A stretch of DNA of 64,000 nucleotides from Marispirochaeta sp. (GTDB taxonomy: Bacteria; Spirochaetota; Spirochaetia; JC444; Marispirochaetaceae). The translations under genes and the position numbers were made by a program. Position 1 is the stretch's first letter, and every line of letters starts with the position of its first letter. The notes under the pieces were generated by a model. That model did no database searches and was not told the DNA's origin. It worked only from the letters and a program-made list of their open reading frames with translations. The DNA lies in assembly GCF_963668165.1 (NCBI RefSeq), contig NZ_OY764213.1, positions 186,001-250,000 of the forward strand, read 5' to 3'. Shown piece by piece: positions 14,971-23,796 of the stretch.

Positions 14971-17691
14971 ATGGCCAGAAAGTTTGAATTTCGTAATTAT
15001 TATGTTACCCCCCTTATTATCGCCGTAATCACCTGCGGTTTGTTCCTGCTGCCAGGTTTACGCGGCGCGGACCGCCGCATATATGATACTTTTCTGCATG
15101 TAAAACCGGCAGTCAAGGAGGAGCCGTCGCTGCTGCTTCTGGATATCGACGACCTTGCCATTGCCCAGGTCGGTACCTGGCCCTGGAGCCGCAGCGTGAT
15201 TGCCGACGGGCTTCTGCTGCTTACGGAGTTCGAGACGGATACGGTGGTTTTCGATATCGAGTATGTCGACCCGAGCCCCATGGGAGTCGACGCCCGCTAC
15301 CTTGAGCAGGAGGTTCCTCAGCGCTTCCGGGAAGAGTTCGGCGAACTGAACGAAAACATTACCGCCTTCTTCAACGCCATTCTTCAGGGTTACATCCCCA
15401 TGGATGAGGCAGAAGAATATATCTACGACCTGACCGATATAAGCACTTCCCTGAGGGATAACCTGCTACAGGCGGTTCGACATGTAGCCCGGGACAACGA
15501 TGAATACCTGGGACGATCCCTGGGTTTCTTCGGTAATGCCTGGGTCACGGTAAATATGCTTCCCGACGAGGTGGAGCTGGTTAAAGTCGGTGAAGAGCTG
15601 AAAAGCTACGTGGAAAAAGAGGTCAGTCTTGAGAACATGGAGGTCCAGGAGGGTTACGAGCATCCCTATACGACACCGGCCATTCAGCCGACAATACTTC
15701 CGGTTATACGCCGGGCCGCGGGGGCGGGATTTCCAAACGTTGTAGTGGACGACGACGGGGTACGCAGACGAATCGATCTTGTCGCCCGCTACCGGGACAG
15801 CTGGTTCGGACAGCTTGTTTTCAGTCCGCTGCTCTCCCAAATGGGAATCGCTAACTTGAGGCTGGAAAAAGGCCGGCTTGTTCTCGAAACCACGGATAAA
15901 ACAGTCTCCATTCCCCTGGATCCGGAAGGACGGATGCTGATCAACTGGCCGCCGAAAAAATTCAACGACAGTTTCCGGCACCTTTCCTACAACAAGCTGG
16001 TGGTCCACGACCGGCTGGAGAGCCAGATCATAAAAAATCTTAACATAATGGAGCAGGCGGGCTACCTTGATTTTCACCGGACCGATGCCCCCCTGCCGGA
16101 TCTGCTTCAGTACATTGCTCAGCTTAAGGAGGAGCTGCTCCTTTCCAGGGAAAGTTCCTCTCCTGATGAGGCACTGATTGCCGAATACCGGGAACTGCGC
16201 CAAATCTTCTTTGAATCCTGTGCAGACCTTACCTCGGGAGACACTGAAGGCCTGATCCTTGAAGAGATCGACCGGATTCTCTCCTCGCCGGAGCTTGATG
16301 CACCCCGGAGAGCCGAGTATTCCGCCGTTCGAGAGGAGGTCAGCGCATCCTTTACCGCCCTGGGAGCCGATGTGGAACAGCTGGTGAGTATACGCGGGGA
16401 TTTGCGGAATGAGCTCGCCGGCTCCTTCGTAATAATCGGCCATACGGGAATATCCACCACCGATATCGGGGTCAATCCTTTTGAAAAGGAATACATGAAC
16501 GTAGGAACTCACGCGGCGGTGGCCAATACCATTCTGCAGGAGGACTTTCTGGACGAGCTGCATACCGGCTGGTCCCTGCTTGCGGCACTTGTACTGACCC
16601 TCATTCTGTCCATAGTTCTGCGTACCCTGTCGCCGCTGCAGTCGATCATCGTAAGTCTGATTTTTATTCTGGGAACTCTTGGAGCGGGACTGATCCTCTT
16701 TCTGGCCACCGGGGTGTACCTGCCCATGCTGGGACCGCTTATCATGCTCTCCCTGACATTTCTGACAATTTCGGGCATCAAGTTCCTGAAGACCGAGGGG
16801 GAAAAGAGCTTCTTGAGGAACGCCTTTTCCCGCTACCTGTCGGCGGACGTAATCAAACAGATAATCGACAACCCTGACCGCTTGAACCTGGGGGGCGAAA
16901 AGAAGGAACTGACGGCGGTCTTTACCGACATCAGGGGCTTTTCCACCGTTTCCGAACAGCTTGATCCTTCGGACCTGGTCAAGCTGCTGAACCAGTACCT
17001 TACCGCCATGAGCGATACCATCCTGGACTTGAAAGGAACAATCGACAAGTACGAAGGAGACGCGATTATCGCTTTTTTCGGGGCTCCCATCGAACAGTTC
17101 GACCACGCCTACCGGGCCTGCCTCTCCGCGGTACGCATGAAGAGGATGGAGCGGGAACTGAACCGGCGTTTTTTGCAGGACGGTATAACTCCTTCGCCTC
17201 TTCTTACCCGGCTGGGAATCAATACCGGAGAGATGGTCGTCGGCAACATGGGAACCCTGCAGAAGATGGACTATACCATTATGGGTAACTCCGTTAACCT
17301 CGCCGCCCGCCTGGAAGGAGTAAACAAGCAGTACGGTACCTGGATTCTGACGAGCGAACAAACCCGCAACGCAGCAGGAGAATCCTTTGCCGCGCGCCAG
17401 CTCGACCGGGTACGGGTTGTGGGGATCCACCAGCCGGTACGCCTGTATGAACTTATCGAGGAGACCGATCATCTGGATTCCAACACCCGGGAGGGACTGG
17501 ACACCTTCCATGCCGGCCTGGAGTTGTTTGAGCAGCGGGACTGGGAAGAAGCGGAAAAAATCTTCAGATCAGCCCTCAAGCTGCTTCCCGATGACGGGCC
17601 GTCAAACTTCTATATTGAACGCTGCAGAAAGTTTATCAGCACTCCTCCGGCAGACACCTGGGACGGGGTATTCAATCTGACGCTGAAGTAA
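14971..17691 (+). CDS. CHASE2-domain class III adenylate cyclase with C-terminal TPR-like tail
   Basis: A 906-residue membrane signalling enzyme. Order: a first transmembrane helix (about 10-30), a large extracytoplasmic CHASE2 sensor (DRRIYDTFLHVKP, LLLLDIDD, GTWPWSR; up to about 520), three further membrane helices (about 534-606), then the catalytic domain. Metal-binding aspartates lie in FTDIRGFS (about 651) and KYEGDAIIAFFGAP (about 693), and the transition-state region is GNSVNLAARLEG (about 771). The Lys before EGD supports ATP as substrate, giving cAMP. A short TPR-like repeat closes the protein. The start at 14971 follows GGAGG by five bases. Divergent pairing with a FecR gene suggests it reports on envelope state, an inference. 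Confidence 0.9.
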   Translation: MARKFEFRNYYVTPLIIAVITCGLFLLPGLRGADRRIYDTFLHVKPAVKEEPSLLLLDIDDLAIAQVGTWPWSRSVIADGLLLLTEFETDTVVFDIEYVDPSPMGVDARYLEQEVPQRFREEFGELNENITAFFNAILQGYIPMDEAEEYIYDLTDISTSLRDNLLQAVRHVARDNDEYLGRSLGFFGNAWVTVNMLPDEVELVKVGEELKSYVEKEVSLENMEVQEGYEHPYTTPAIQPTILPVIRRAAGAGFPNVVVDDDGVRRRIDLVARYRDSWFGQLVFSPLLSQMGIANLRLEKGRLVLETTDKTVSIPLDPEGRMLINWPPKKFNDSFRHLSYNKLVVHDRLESQIIKNLNIMEQAGYLDFHRTDAPLPDLLQYIAQLKEELLLSRESSSPDEALIAEYRELRQIFFESCADLTSGDTEGLILEEIDRILSSPELDAPRRAEYSAVREEVSASFTALGADVEQLVSIRGDLRNELAGSFVIIGHTGISTTDIGVNPFEKEYMNVGTHAAVANTILQEDFLDELHTGWSLLAALVLTLILSIVLRTLSPLQSIIVSLIFILGTLGAGLILFLATGVYLPMLGPLIMLSLTFLTISGIKFLKTEGEKSFLRNAFSRYLSADVIKQIIDNPDRLNLGGEKKELTAVFTDIRGFSTVSEQLDPSDLVKLLNQYLTAMSDTILDLKGTIDKYEGDAIIAFFGAPIEQFDHAYRACLSAVRMKRMERELNRRFLQDGITPSPLLTRLGINTGEMVVGNMGTLQKMDYTIMGNSVNLAARLEGVNKQYGTWILTSEQTRNAAGESFAARQLDRVRVVGIHQPVRLYELIEETDHLDSNTREGLDTFHAGLELFEQRDWEEAEKIFRSALKLLPDDGPSNFYIERCRKFISTPPADTWDGVFNLTLK

Positions 17692-17708
17692 TCATTTCAG
17701 GCAGGATT

Positions 17709-19656
17709 TCAGGCCTTGAGTGAATAACCGGCCCCCCACTTGTTCAGGATGTACTGTGGACAGACCGGATCGGCTTCCATTTTCCTTCGCAGGCGCCGGA
17801 TGTTTACCCGGACCGCCTGCAGGGCTTCCGCACCTGTCTGTTCATAGTCCAGGTTACGGGCAATCTCTTCGGAGGGCACAAAAGCTCCCTGCCGGTCAGC
17901 AAGCAGGCCGAGTATTTTCAGTTCATTGGGAGTAAGATCGATCTCCCGTCCCTCCACAAACACCACCCGCCGGGAAGAATCGATCTGTACAGCCCGAGGA
18001 CCCCGGCTGGGGCGGCTGAAAGGTGGTGTATAATGGCGGAGCGTCCGGCGAATACGGGCGGAAAGGTCGGCCGAAACTCCGGACACGGGGGCTTGGCCGC
18101 TTGAATGTGTATCGAAAAACGAGTCGGCCTGGAAAAAACTCCCGAGAATAGCAAGCAGATTTTTGATCTTTACCGGTTTTTCAAGAATACCATCCATGCC
18201 GGCCTCCAGGATCTCCGTCCTGCGGGTTTCAGAGGCATAGCATAGGCGGTAACCGCAATGATCGGAATATCTCCCGCGCCGTCTGTACGGGAGCGGATTC
18301 TGCGGCCGGTATCGAGTCCGCCCATTCCCGGCATTCGGCAGTCCAGGAACAGAACATCGAAAACCTCTGTCTCCAGCAGATCCAGAGCCTCCTCCCCCGA
18401 AGAGGCAAGGGTGACAGCACAGCCGAGTTCCTTGAGCAGGGATGCCAGGATAATCCGGTTGGTCTCGTTATCGTCCGCTGCAAGGGCTTTCAGGGGAAAC
18501 CGCATTGTCCCGGTGTTCCCGGGTGCCTCATAGGCCCCTGTATCCAGGAGGGGTAATTCGAGGTCAAAACGAAAGGTACTGCCGTGTCCAACCCTGCTCT
18601 CCAGACAAGTCTCCCCTCCCATAAGGCGCACAATCTCCCTGCTTATGGCGAGGCCCAGCCCGCTTCCGGAAGCCTTATGTAGTGTCCCGAACCGTGGGGA
18701 TGGATAATCTTCAGTCCGCTAAAATACCGGAAAATTGGATAAAATTCCGACAGGACAATAGATTTGAATGTAATTCCTGGATATTCAAAGGTTTATCGTA
18801 ACTCTATCCCCACGGTTCTGAACACTACTGAAGCCTTAGGGGAATTTGAACCTTCGACCCGCTCAAAACGGCGGAATATCCGCTCCTGCTGGTCCGGAGG
18901 AATCCCGATTCCCGTGTCCCGGACCTGGAAACGGAGCCGTACAGAAAAATCTTCCACGGCCGATATCTTCAGGGCAAACATGATTCCTCCCTCTCCTGTA
19001 TAGGTGACCGCGTTGGCCAGAAGATTGTCAAAAACCTGCTTAAGCCGCAGGGAATCAACTGCAGCGGATTTGGGAAGATCGGGATCGGAGGTAAAGTCCA
19101 GGGTCAGCCCTTTGAGCTGACAGCGGGGACGTATGGCATCGACAGACCTGAAAGCAAGGGCGGCAATATCCGTCTTTCCGGGGCCAGGGAGATCCTTCCC
19201 TGCTCAAGGCGGGAGACATCGAGAAGATCGTTTACCATGGCCAGGAGGTCCTGGGCGGAGTTTTTCAGGATACCCAGATAGCGCTCCTTTTCCGACTCCC
19301 CCCCCGCTTTCGAGCAGCCGGACAGCCCCCAGAATGCCGTTTAGGGGGGTGCGTACCTCGTGGGACATGGTATCGATAAACTCGTCCCTGATTTTATTAG
19401 CGTGCTCCAGGCGCTGCTGTTTCTTGCTGTTCTCCCGGGACAGTTCCTGCAGGTCTCCCCGCATGGCATTTACCGCTCCAAAAAGCTCCGCCAGGGGATA
19501 CTGTTCATCGATTCGGGGAATATGAACGCCGTAGTTTCTGTTCCAGACAATCTCGCCCATCAGGTTAAGAAGTTCATCCAGACGCCCCGAGCTCCCGGGA
19601 ACCCAGGGATTGCGGATTCCCAGGCTGTCGATGATGCAAGCAGAAGCGTTGACCAT
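17709..19656 (-). pseudogene. Decayed hybrid histidine kinase-response regulator with DNA-binding output
   Basis: Pieces in order on the minus strand: HisKA box (DTMSHEVRTPLNGILG), ATPase domain (VFDNLLANAVTYTGEGG, RDTGIGIPPDQQERIFRRFE, then SGSGLGLAISREIV), receiver domain (ADDNETNR, DVLFLDCRMPGMGG) and a PhoB-type winged helix (REIDLTPNELKILGLL, VRVNIRRLRRKME). A kinase joined to a receiver and a DNA-binding domain would be a one-protein phosphorelay. It is broken by an extra base in the C8 run at 19298-19305, a missing base near 19180, a missing base near 18232 and a 152-bp MITE at 18678-18829. The N-terminal part is lost at a junction near 19637. Confidence 0.85.
18678..18829. mobile_element. 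152-bp MITE, copy 1, inserted in the hybrid kinase
   Basis: The element starts TGTAGTGTCCCGAACCG and ends CGGTTCTGAACACTACT, with imperfect inverted ends of about 25 bp, and is flanked by the 9-bp duplication GAAGCCTTA (18669-18677 and 18830-18838). Removing element and one duplicate restores SPKASGSGLGLA in the kinase. It encodes no transposase. The copy at 31735-31886 is identical in sequence and length, and the ends match those of the IS at 26228-27462. Confidence 0.92.
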
Positions 19657-19921
19657 CGGCTTTAACGGCGAAGATCACACTGACTCGGTTACAGAAGATC
19701 TTATCTTAACAGATACCGGTAAGTGGAATACAAGCGTCAGCTGGCAGTCCAACAAGGACGCTTGTATTTATGACAGTGATTATACAACTCCCGGTCATGT
19801 CGTACGGCCTACCTATTCTGAAGGGGATCATGCCGTAATCCTGACTGCTGCAATTGATTGTCCTGGAGCCGGTTATACTCAAGAGAAGACTTTTACAGTC
19901 ACCGTTCAAGCCGAAGGTTAG
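19637..19921 (+). pseudogene. C-terminal fragment of a surface protein with an Ig-like domain
   Basis: The plus strand reads ALTIGFNGEDHTDSVTEDL, then WNTSVSWQSNKDACI, GHVVRPTYSEGDHAVILTA, YTQEKTFTVTVQAEG and a stop. This is the pattern of an atrophied bacterial Ig-like domain (aBig type), usually repeated in large secreted proteins. Upstream the sequence turns directly into the antisense of the kinase pseudogene, so the rest of the protein is missing. It appears to be a rearrangement remnant and is unlikely to be expressed as a functional protein. Confidence 0.55.
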
Positions 19922-19985
19922 TATGAGCGGTATATTCCGAATGAAACTTCGAAACACTTTGAACATTACCAAATATTTCTGAACT

Positions 19986-20636
19986 TTGGAGGCTTCTATA
20001 TATAAAACAGGGATCCTGCTGCTGACACTGGTCCTCATGGCACTGCCACTGACCGGGCAAACCACCGGAGAGGTGCTGGACCAGCAGATAGAGACCATCG
20101 GCGCGTCCAGGGGGGCAGACTCGGAAGAAATCGCCGCCCGGGAGGCGGCGGAGATGTACTGGTCCTATGCCGCAGAGTACCTGCTGCAGGATGAAGGCAT
20201 CTTTATACTCTCCTCCGCCACTGCTCCGATTTACGGTAAATTCGACAGAATCCGCTTCTTTTTTGTAGAGAAGGACCAGCTGCCTGCCCTGTCGTATCTG
20301 GAAGACGCGGAGTTTGAGGAGCTTCTTCCCCTGGTCGCCGCCAACGCAAGCGAACCGGAAGACCTGAACGCGGCGGACGAGGGCATGGAGGATATGTACC
20401 TGTTTGTTTTCGATATGACCCGCAGTGAACCGTCAATTGACCTTGGGCTCTATTCCGACGGAACCCTCGCCGATATCGCCCTGGCGTACAGCACAAGTGT
20501 CAACCGGAATGGGTGGCGCTTTATCATGGCCGAGGGATCTTTCCGCTTCGGCTCAAAGGCTGCGTATAAGCTCTATACTGCGGAATCACGGAACGCGGTC
20601 CCCAGGGTCCTGTCGGTGTTGTCGGTCAAGAACTGA
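19986..20636 (+). CDS. Exported protein of unknown function with an uncertain start codon
   Basis: About 212-216 residues with a signal peptide (KTGILLLTLVLMALPLTGQ) and a mature part containing helices (EEIAAREAAEMYWSYAAEYLL) followed by strands (LFVFDMTRS, WRFIMAEGSFRFGSKAAY). No family is recognised. The start is odd: a good GGAGG site at 19988-19992 is followed at the right distance by ATA (19998), not ATG. The only standard in-frame choices are a TTG at 19986 that overlaps the site and an ATG at 20037 inside the signal peptide. Either AUA is used weakly or the start has mutated. It stands alone between a rearranged region and cstA. Confidence 0.55.
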   Translation: MEASIYKTGILLLTLVLMALPLTGQTTGEVLDQQIETIGASRGADSEEIAAREAAEMYWSYAAEYLLQDEGIFILSSATAPIYGKFDRIRFFFVEKDQLPALSYLEDAEFEELLPLVAANASEPEDLNAADEGMEDMYLFVFDMTRSEPSIDLGLYSDGTLADIALAYSTSVNRNGWRFIMAEGSFRFGSKAAYKLYTAESRNAVPRVLSVLSVKN

Positions 20637-20803
20637 ATTCTCGGTTTCTGCGCTTCATACAGGCGTATGAATCCATCTGCTTGCGCAAAAAAAGCGGATG
20701 GATGGACAAAAATGAGAACTATACGCAAAAAAAATATTTGCGCGGTTTTAGAAACAGGCGTAGGATATAGACAGATATAATAAAAAACCTTCAAGGAGGA
20801 GCT

Positions 20804-22489
20804 ATGTCAACATTAATTATTCTTGTTGCCTTGGCGATTTATCTGGTCTTCTACTTCGTCTACGGAAAGAAGCTGCAGTCTAACCTGATTAAATCGCAGG
20901 ATGCGGGCGACGCGCCGTCCAAACGTCTTTCGGACGGAGTGGATTACATTCCGACCAGCAAGTTTGTACTTTTTGGTCACCACTTCGCCTCGATTGCCGG
21001 AGCCGGACCCATCGTCGGACCTGCCCTTGCTGTTGCCTGGGGATGGCTGCCGGGTCTTCTGTGGATCTGGTTCGGTAATATTTTTATCGGGGCCATTCAT
21101 GATTATCTGGCTCTGACCGCGTCAGTGCGCTACGACGGGCGCTCGGTACAGTTTGTTGCCCAGGACCTGATCGGCAAAAAAGCCGGTAAATCCTTCGGCT
21201 GGTTTATCCTGTTTCTCTGCATCCTGATCGTCGCAGCCTTCGGTGACATCGTTGCAGGGCAGTTTGCCAGCGACGGTGCCGTGGCCTCGACCTTCTTCCT
21301 TTTCTGTCTGGCCGCTATTATCCTCGGCATTCTGCTGTACCGGACAAAACTTCCTTTTGCTGTGAGCACAGTAATCGGTCTGGTCATGCTGGTAGCCGCC
21401 TTTATAATAGGCCGCAATGTCGGTATTCCCGCCAGCAAGGACACCTGGTTTGTGGTTATCCTGGTTTATATCTTTATCGCCGCTGCTTTGCCGGTAAACA
21501 TCCTGCTTCAGCCCCGGGATTATCTGAATAGCTTCCTGCTCTATTTCGGACTCCTTGCCGGAGGACTGGCAGCGGTAATCGCTGTTAAAAATTTCGATTC
21601 AGTTCCCCTCTTTACCGAATTCAGCGCAAAGGTTATCGGCGGTAAGCCCTCTCCCTTCTGGCCGACAGTTCCGCTGGTAATCGCCTGCGGCGCACTGTCA
21701 GGCTTCCATGCCCTGGTCGCCTCGGGTACGAGCAGTAAGCAGCTCAGGGAAGAAAAGGACAGCCTCTTTGTCGGTTACGGCGCCATGCTGACTGAAGGCT
21801 TCCTTTCCACAATCGTTGTAATCTCCATTGCCGCCTTCGGTATCCAGGCCCTGGGAGCCGGAAACGTTCTGACTACAGGCGCGCTTCCCCGCTTTACCAC
21901 GAGCTACGGTGCAATGGTTGCCAGTGCAATGCCGATCTTTACCGCAGATTTCATGAAGCTTTTTGCCTCTATCTGGGTAAGTTCCTTCGCCCTGACCACC
22001 CTGGATACAACCAACCGTCTGGGACGCTATATCATCGGCGAGCTTGCCCTGCCCTTCAAGGGAAAGAACCCCGGTGCCTACAACCTGTTCCAGAATAAAT
22101 GGTTCGGATCAATGGTGGTTGCAGTTCTTGGTATAGGACTCGCCTGGACAGGTAACTACACCGTTCTGTGGCCTGCCTTCTCCGGCGCCAACCAGCTGAT
22201 CGCATCGGTTGTTATGCTTACCGTTGCCATGTGGGTTCATAAACAGCTGAGCGTAAAATACACCAACATTGTTTTGATTCCTGCCATTCTGCTGTGGGTT
22301 ACCGTAACAGCGGGACTTATCTGGTACGAGTTTGTAATTATTCCCAGCCACTTTGCCGCAGGCGCTACTGCAAAGAGCATGATTACCGGTACCGCGGTTG
22401 GTCTTATTACCCTGATCATGCTGATTATGAATGTCGCCATGATCGTTTCGTTCTTCAAGAATTTCAACGAGAAATCCGGCGGCGCCTGA
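20804..22489 (+). CDS. cstA: CstA-family carbon-starvation / pyruvate or peptide transporter
   Basis: A 561-residue inner-membrane protein with many hydrophobic helices and CstA landmarks: FGHHFASIAGAGPIVGPALA near 57-76, the loop GAIHDYLAL, and LQPRDYLNSFLLY. CstA and BtsT-type proteins move pyruvate or peptides into starved cells. AAGGAGGAGCT precedes the ATG, and a TATAAT at 20776-20781 may be the -10 box, though its -35 is weak. A helix-rich hairpin region and four tightly spaced genes follow (22577-24709), suggesting a shared transcript and perhaps a linked function in assembly. Confidence 0.9.
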   Translation: MSTLIILVALAIYLVFYFVYGKKLQSNLIKSQDAGDAPSKRLSDGVDYIPTSKFVLFGHHFASIAGAGPIVGPALAVAWGWLPGLLWIWFGNIFIGAIHDYLALTASVRYDGRSVQFVAQDLIGKKAGKSFGWFILFLCILIVAAFGDIVAGQFASDGAVASTFFLFCLAAIILGILLYRTKLPFAVSTVIGLVMLVAAFIIGRNVGIPASKDTWFVVILVYIFIAAALPVNILLQPRDYLNSFLLYFGLLAGGLAAVIAVKNFDSVPLFTEFSAKVIGGKPSPFWPTVPLVIACGALSGFHALVASGTSSKQLREEKDSLFVGYGAMLTEGFLSTIVVISIAAFGIQALGAGNVLTTGALPRFTTSYGAMVASAMPIFTADFMKLFASIWVSSFALTTLDTTNRLGRYIIGELALPFKGKNPGAYNLFQNKWFGSMVVAVLGIGLAWTGNYTVLWPAFSGANQLIASVVMLTVAMWVHKQLSVKYTNIVLIPAILLWVTVTAGLIWYEFVIIPSHFAAGATAKSMITGTAVGLITLIMLIMNVAMIVSFFKNFNEKSGGA

Positions 22490-22515
22490 GCCGATTAACG
22501 GACAGTCTTTATATT

Positions 22516-22557
22516 ACGGCCTGTGTGTCCCCGTTTACCTGAGGGACCACGGGCCGT
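22516..22557. other. Intercistronic hairpin after cstA
   Basis: ACGGCC (22516-22521) pairs with GGCCGT (22552-22557), and inside it GTCCC (22527-22531) pairs with GGGAC (22543-22547). There is no T-run, and the next gene starts 20 bases later. It may be a partial terminator or a processing site separating cstA from the ArsA-like gene set. Confidence 0.45.
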
Positions 22558-22576
22558 ACCAGTAAAAAGGAGTACC

Positions 22577-22867
22577 GTGAACACCATGCTGCACAGTCTC
22601 ACCAAAGGGCTCAAGGTATTCTGGGAAACGGCCGTTCAGGTCCATCGGAACAAGGCCACCGGAATACTTGAGTTCGAGCTCAAAGAGATGGAAAACATCT
22701 TTGTTCTGCTGCTCTTCGGCAGCTTTGTAGGACTTCCGTCGCCCCCTTCGGCAATGGCTTTTGAACTAATGCCCTATATGGAAGATGAGATAAAACTGAT
22801 GATCTCCCGGGCGGACCTCGCTCAGGACCCTCTGGGCAGCCTTCTCGGTATGCTGGAGATAGATTAA
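22577..22867 (+). CDS. Small protein between cstA and an ArsA-like ATPase
   Basis: A 96-residue protein of unknown function. I start it at the GTG at 22577, four bases after AAGGAG; an ATG nine bases later is possible. It has a charged amphipathic start (LHSLTKGLKVFWETAVQVH), a hydrophobic middle (IFVLLLFGSFVGLPSPP) that could be a membrane hairpin, and an acidic end. Its stop TAA shares its last base with the ATG of the ArsA-like gene, so the two are translationally coupled. It might be a substrate or membrane anchor for that ATPase, an inference from coupling only. Confidence 0.7.
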   Translation: MNTMLHSLTKGLKVFWETAVQVHRNKATGILEFELKEMENIFVLLLFGSFVGLPSPPSAMAFELMPYMEDEIKLMISRADLAQDPLGSLLGMLEID

Positions 22868-23796
22868 TGCGCAGGATGTTGTTTTTTCTGGGAAAAGGCG
22901 GGGTAGGAAAATCCACCATATCATCAACGGTGTCTTATCAGCTAAGCCGTCAGGGAAGCAAGGTCCTGCTGATCAGCCTGGATCCGGCACATAATCTCGG
23001 TGATATCTTTAATACTATTCTGGCCGATAACAAACGCAACGTAGCCCCGGGACTGGACGCGATGGAGATAGATCTGCAGAGCTGGATCCAGCGCTACCTG
23101 AAAAAGAGCAGAGACGAGATAATCTCCAACTACAACTACAATCTGACCATCAATCTCGACTCATACATGAATATCCTGAAATATTCACCAGGAACCCAGG
23201 AGTACGCTACCCTCTGGGCCATAGAACATATATACGAAACCTGGAAAGATGAATATGAATTTCTGGTCTTCGATACCCCTCCTACCGCCCTGACCATGCA
23301 GTTTCTGGCCATGCCGTCGATAACCCGTCTGTGGGTCAAGGAGCTTTCGGCTATGCGGGCAAAGATCCTGAGCAAACGGCAGACTGTGACCCGCCTGAAT
23401 CCCGACGCCTCTGTTTTAAAAGGGGCCACAAAGGAAGAAAACGACAAAGTCTCCCTGCAGCTGGGTTTGATGTCGTGCCGGCTTGAAAAGTTGTTTATTC
23501 TGTTTACCCAAAGAAGCTATATGTCCCTGGTAATCAACGATGACCGCCTGAGTCTGGAAGAGTCGAAGAGAATACGGCAGGAACTGCAGAAACTCCAGAT
23601 CACCTTAAACAGCGTATGCCTTAATAAGCTCTCTTCTGTCGATGATTCCCACCCGGAAATAGAGAAGCAGTTTGCGGGATTTCCGATCAACAAGATCGCC
23701 GCGGTGAATGGAGGAATTCACTGCACCGAAGACCTCCAGTCTATCTCCATAGAAAAATTGCTTTCCCATATCAATCAGCAGGAGACACCAGCATGA
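22867..23796 (+). CDS. ArsA/Get3-family ATPase
   Basis: A 309-residue P-loop ATPase with the deviant Walker A GKGGVGKST (9-17), a switch-type LISLDPAHNLGD, and a Walker-B-like FLVFDTPPTALTMQFLAMP. These are family features of ArsA arsenite ATPase and of Get3, which escorts tail-anchored membrane proteins. No arsenite permease or ArsR is nearby and no obvious arsenite-binding cysteine triad is seen, so an arsenic role is unlikely. Linkage to cstA, a small hydrophobic protein and a MIP18-like protein suggests a membrane-insertion or cofactor-delivery job. It overlaps both neighbours. Confidence 0.85.
   Translation: MRRMLFFLGKGGVGKSTISSTVSYQLSRQGSKVLLISLDPAHNLGDIFNTILADNKRNVAPGLDAMEIDLQSWIQRYLKKSRDEIISNYNYNLTINLDSYMNILKYSPGTQEYATLWAIEHIYETWKDEYEFLVFDTPPTALTMQFLAMPSITRLWVKELSAMRAKILSKRQTVTRLNPDASVLKGATKEENDKVSLQLGLMSCRLEKLFILFTQRSYMSLVINDDRLSLEESKRIRQELQKLQITLNSVCLNKLSSVDDSHPEIEKQFAGFPINKIAAVNGGIHCTEDLQSISIEKLLSHINQQETPA

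Noticed and set aside
15466..17511. A 681-residue open frame on the minus strand
   Set aside because: It lies wholly antisense to the CHASE2 cyclase, whose plus-strand product has clear catalytic motifs. The antisense product shows no domain or signal peptide, and is a by-product of codon bias.
18678..18829. A short peptide frame inside the MITE
   Set aside because: It is only an extension of the interrupted host frames and has no start signal of its own.
20660..20725. Terminator after the exported protein at 19986-20636
   Set aside because: CCATCTGC and GCGGATGG can pair, but the loop is long and no T-run follows, so it was not listed.
22867..23796. Arsenite efflux ATPase (arsA)
   Set aside because: The fold fits, but there is no arsB, arsD or arsR nearby and no clear arsenic-binding cysteine triad, so the symbol was withheld.
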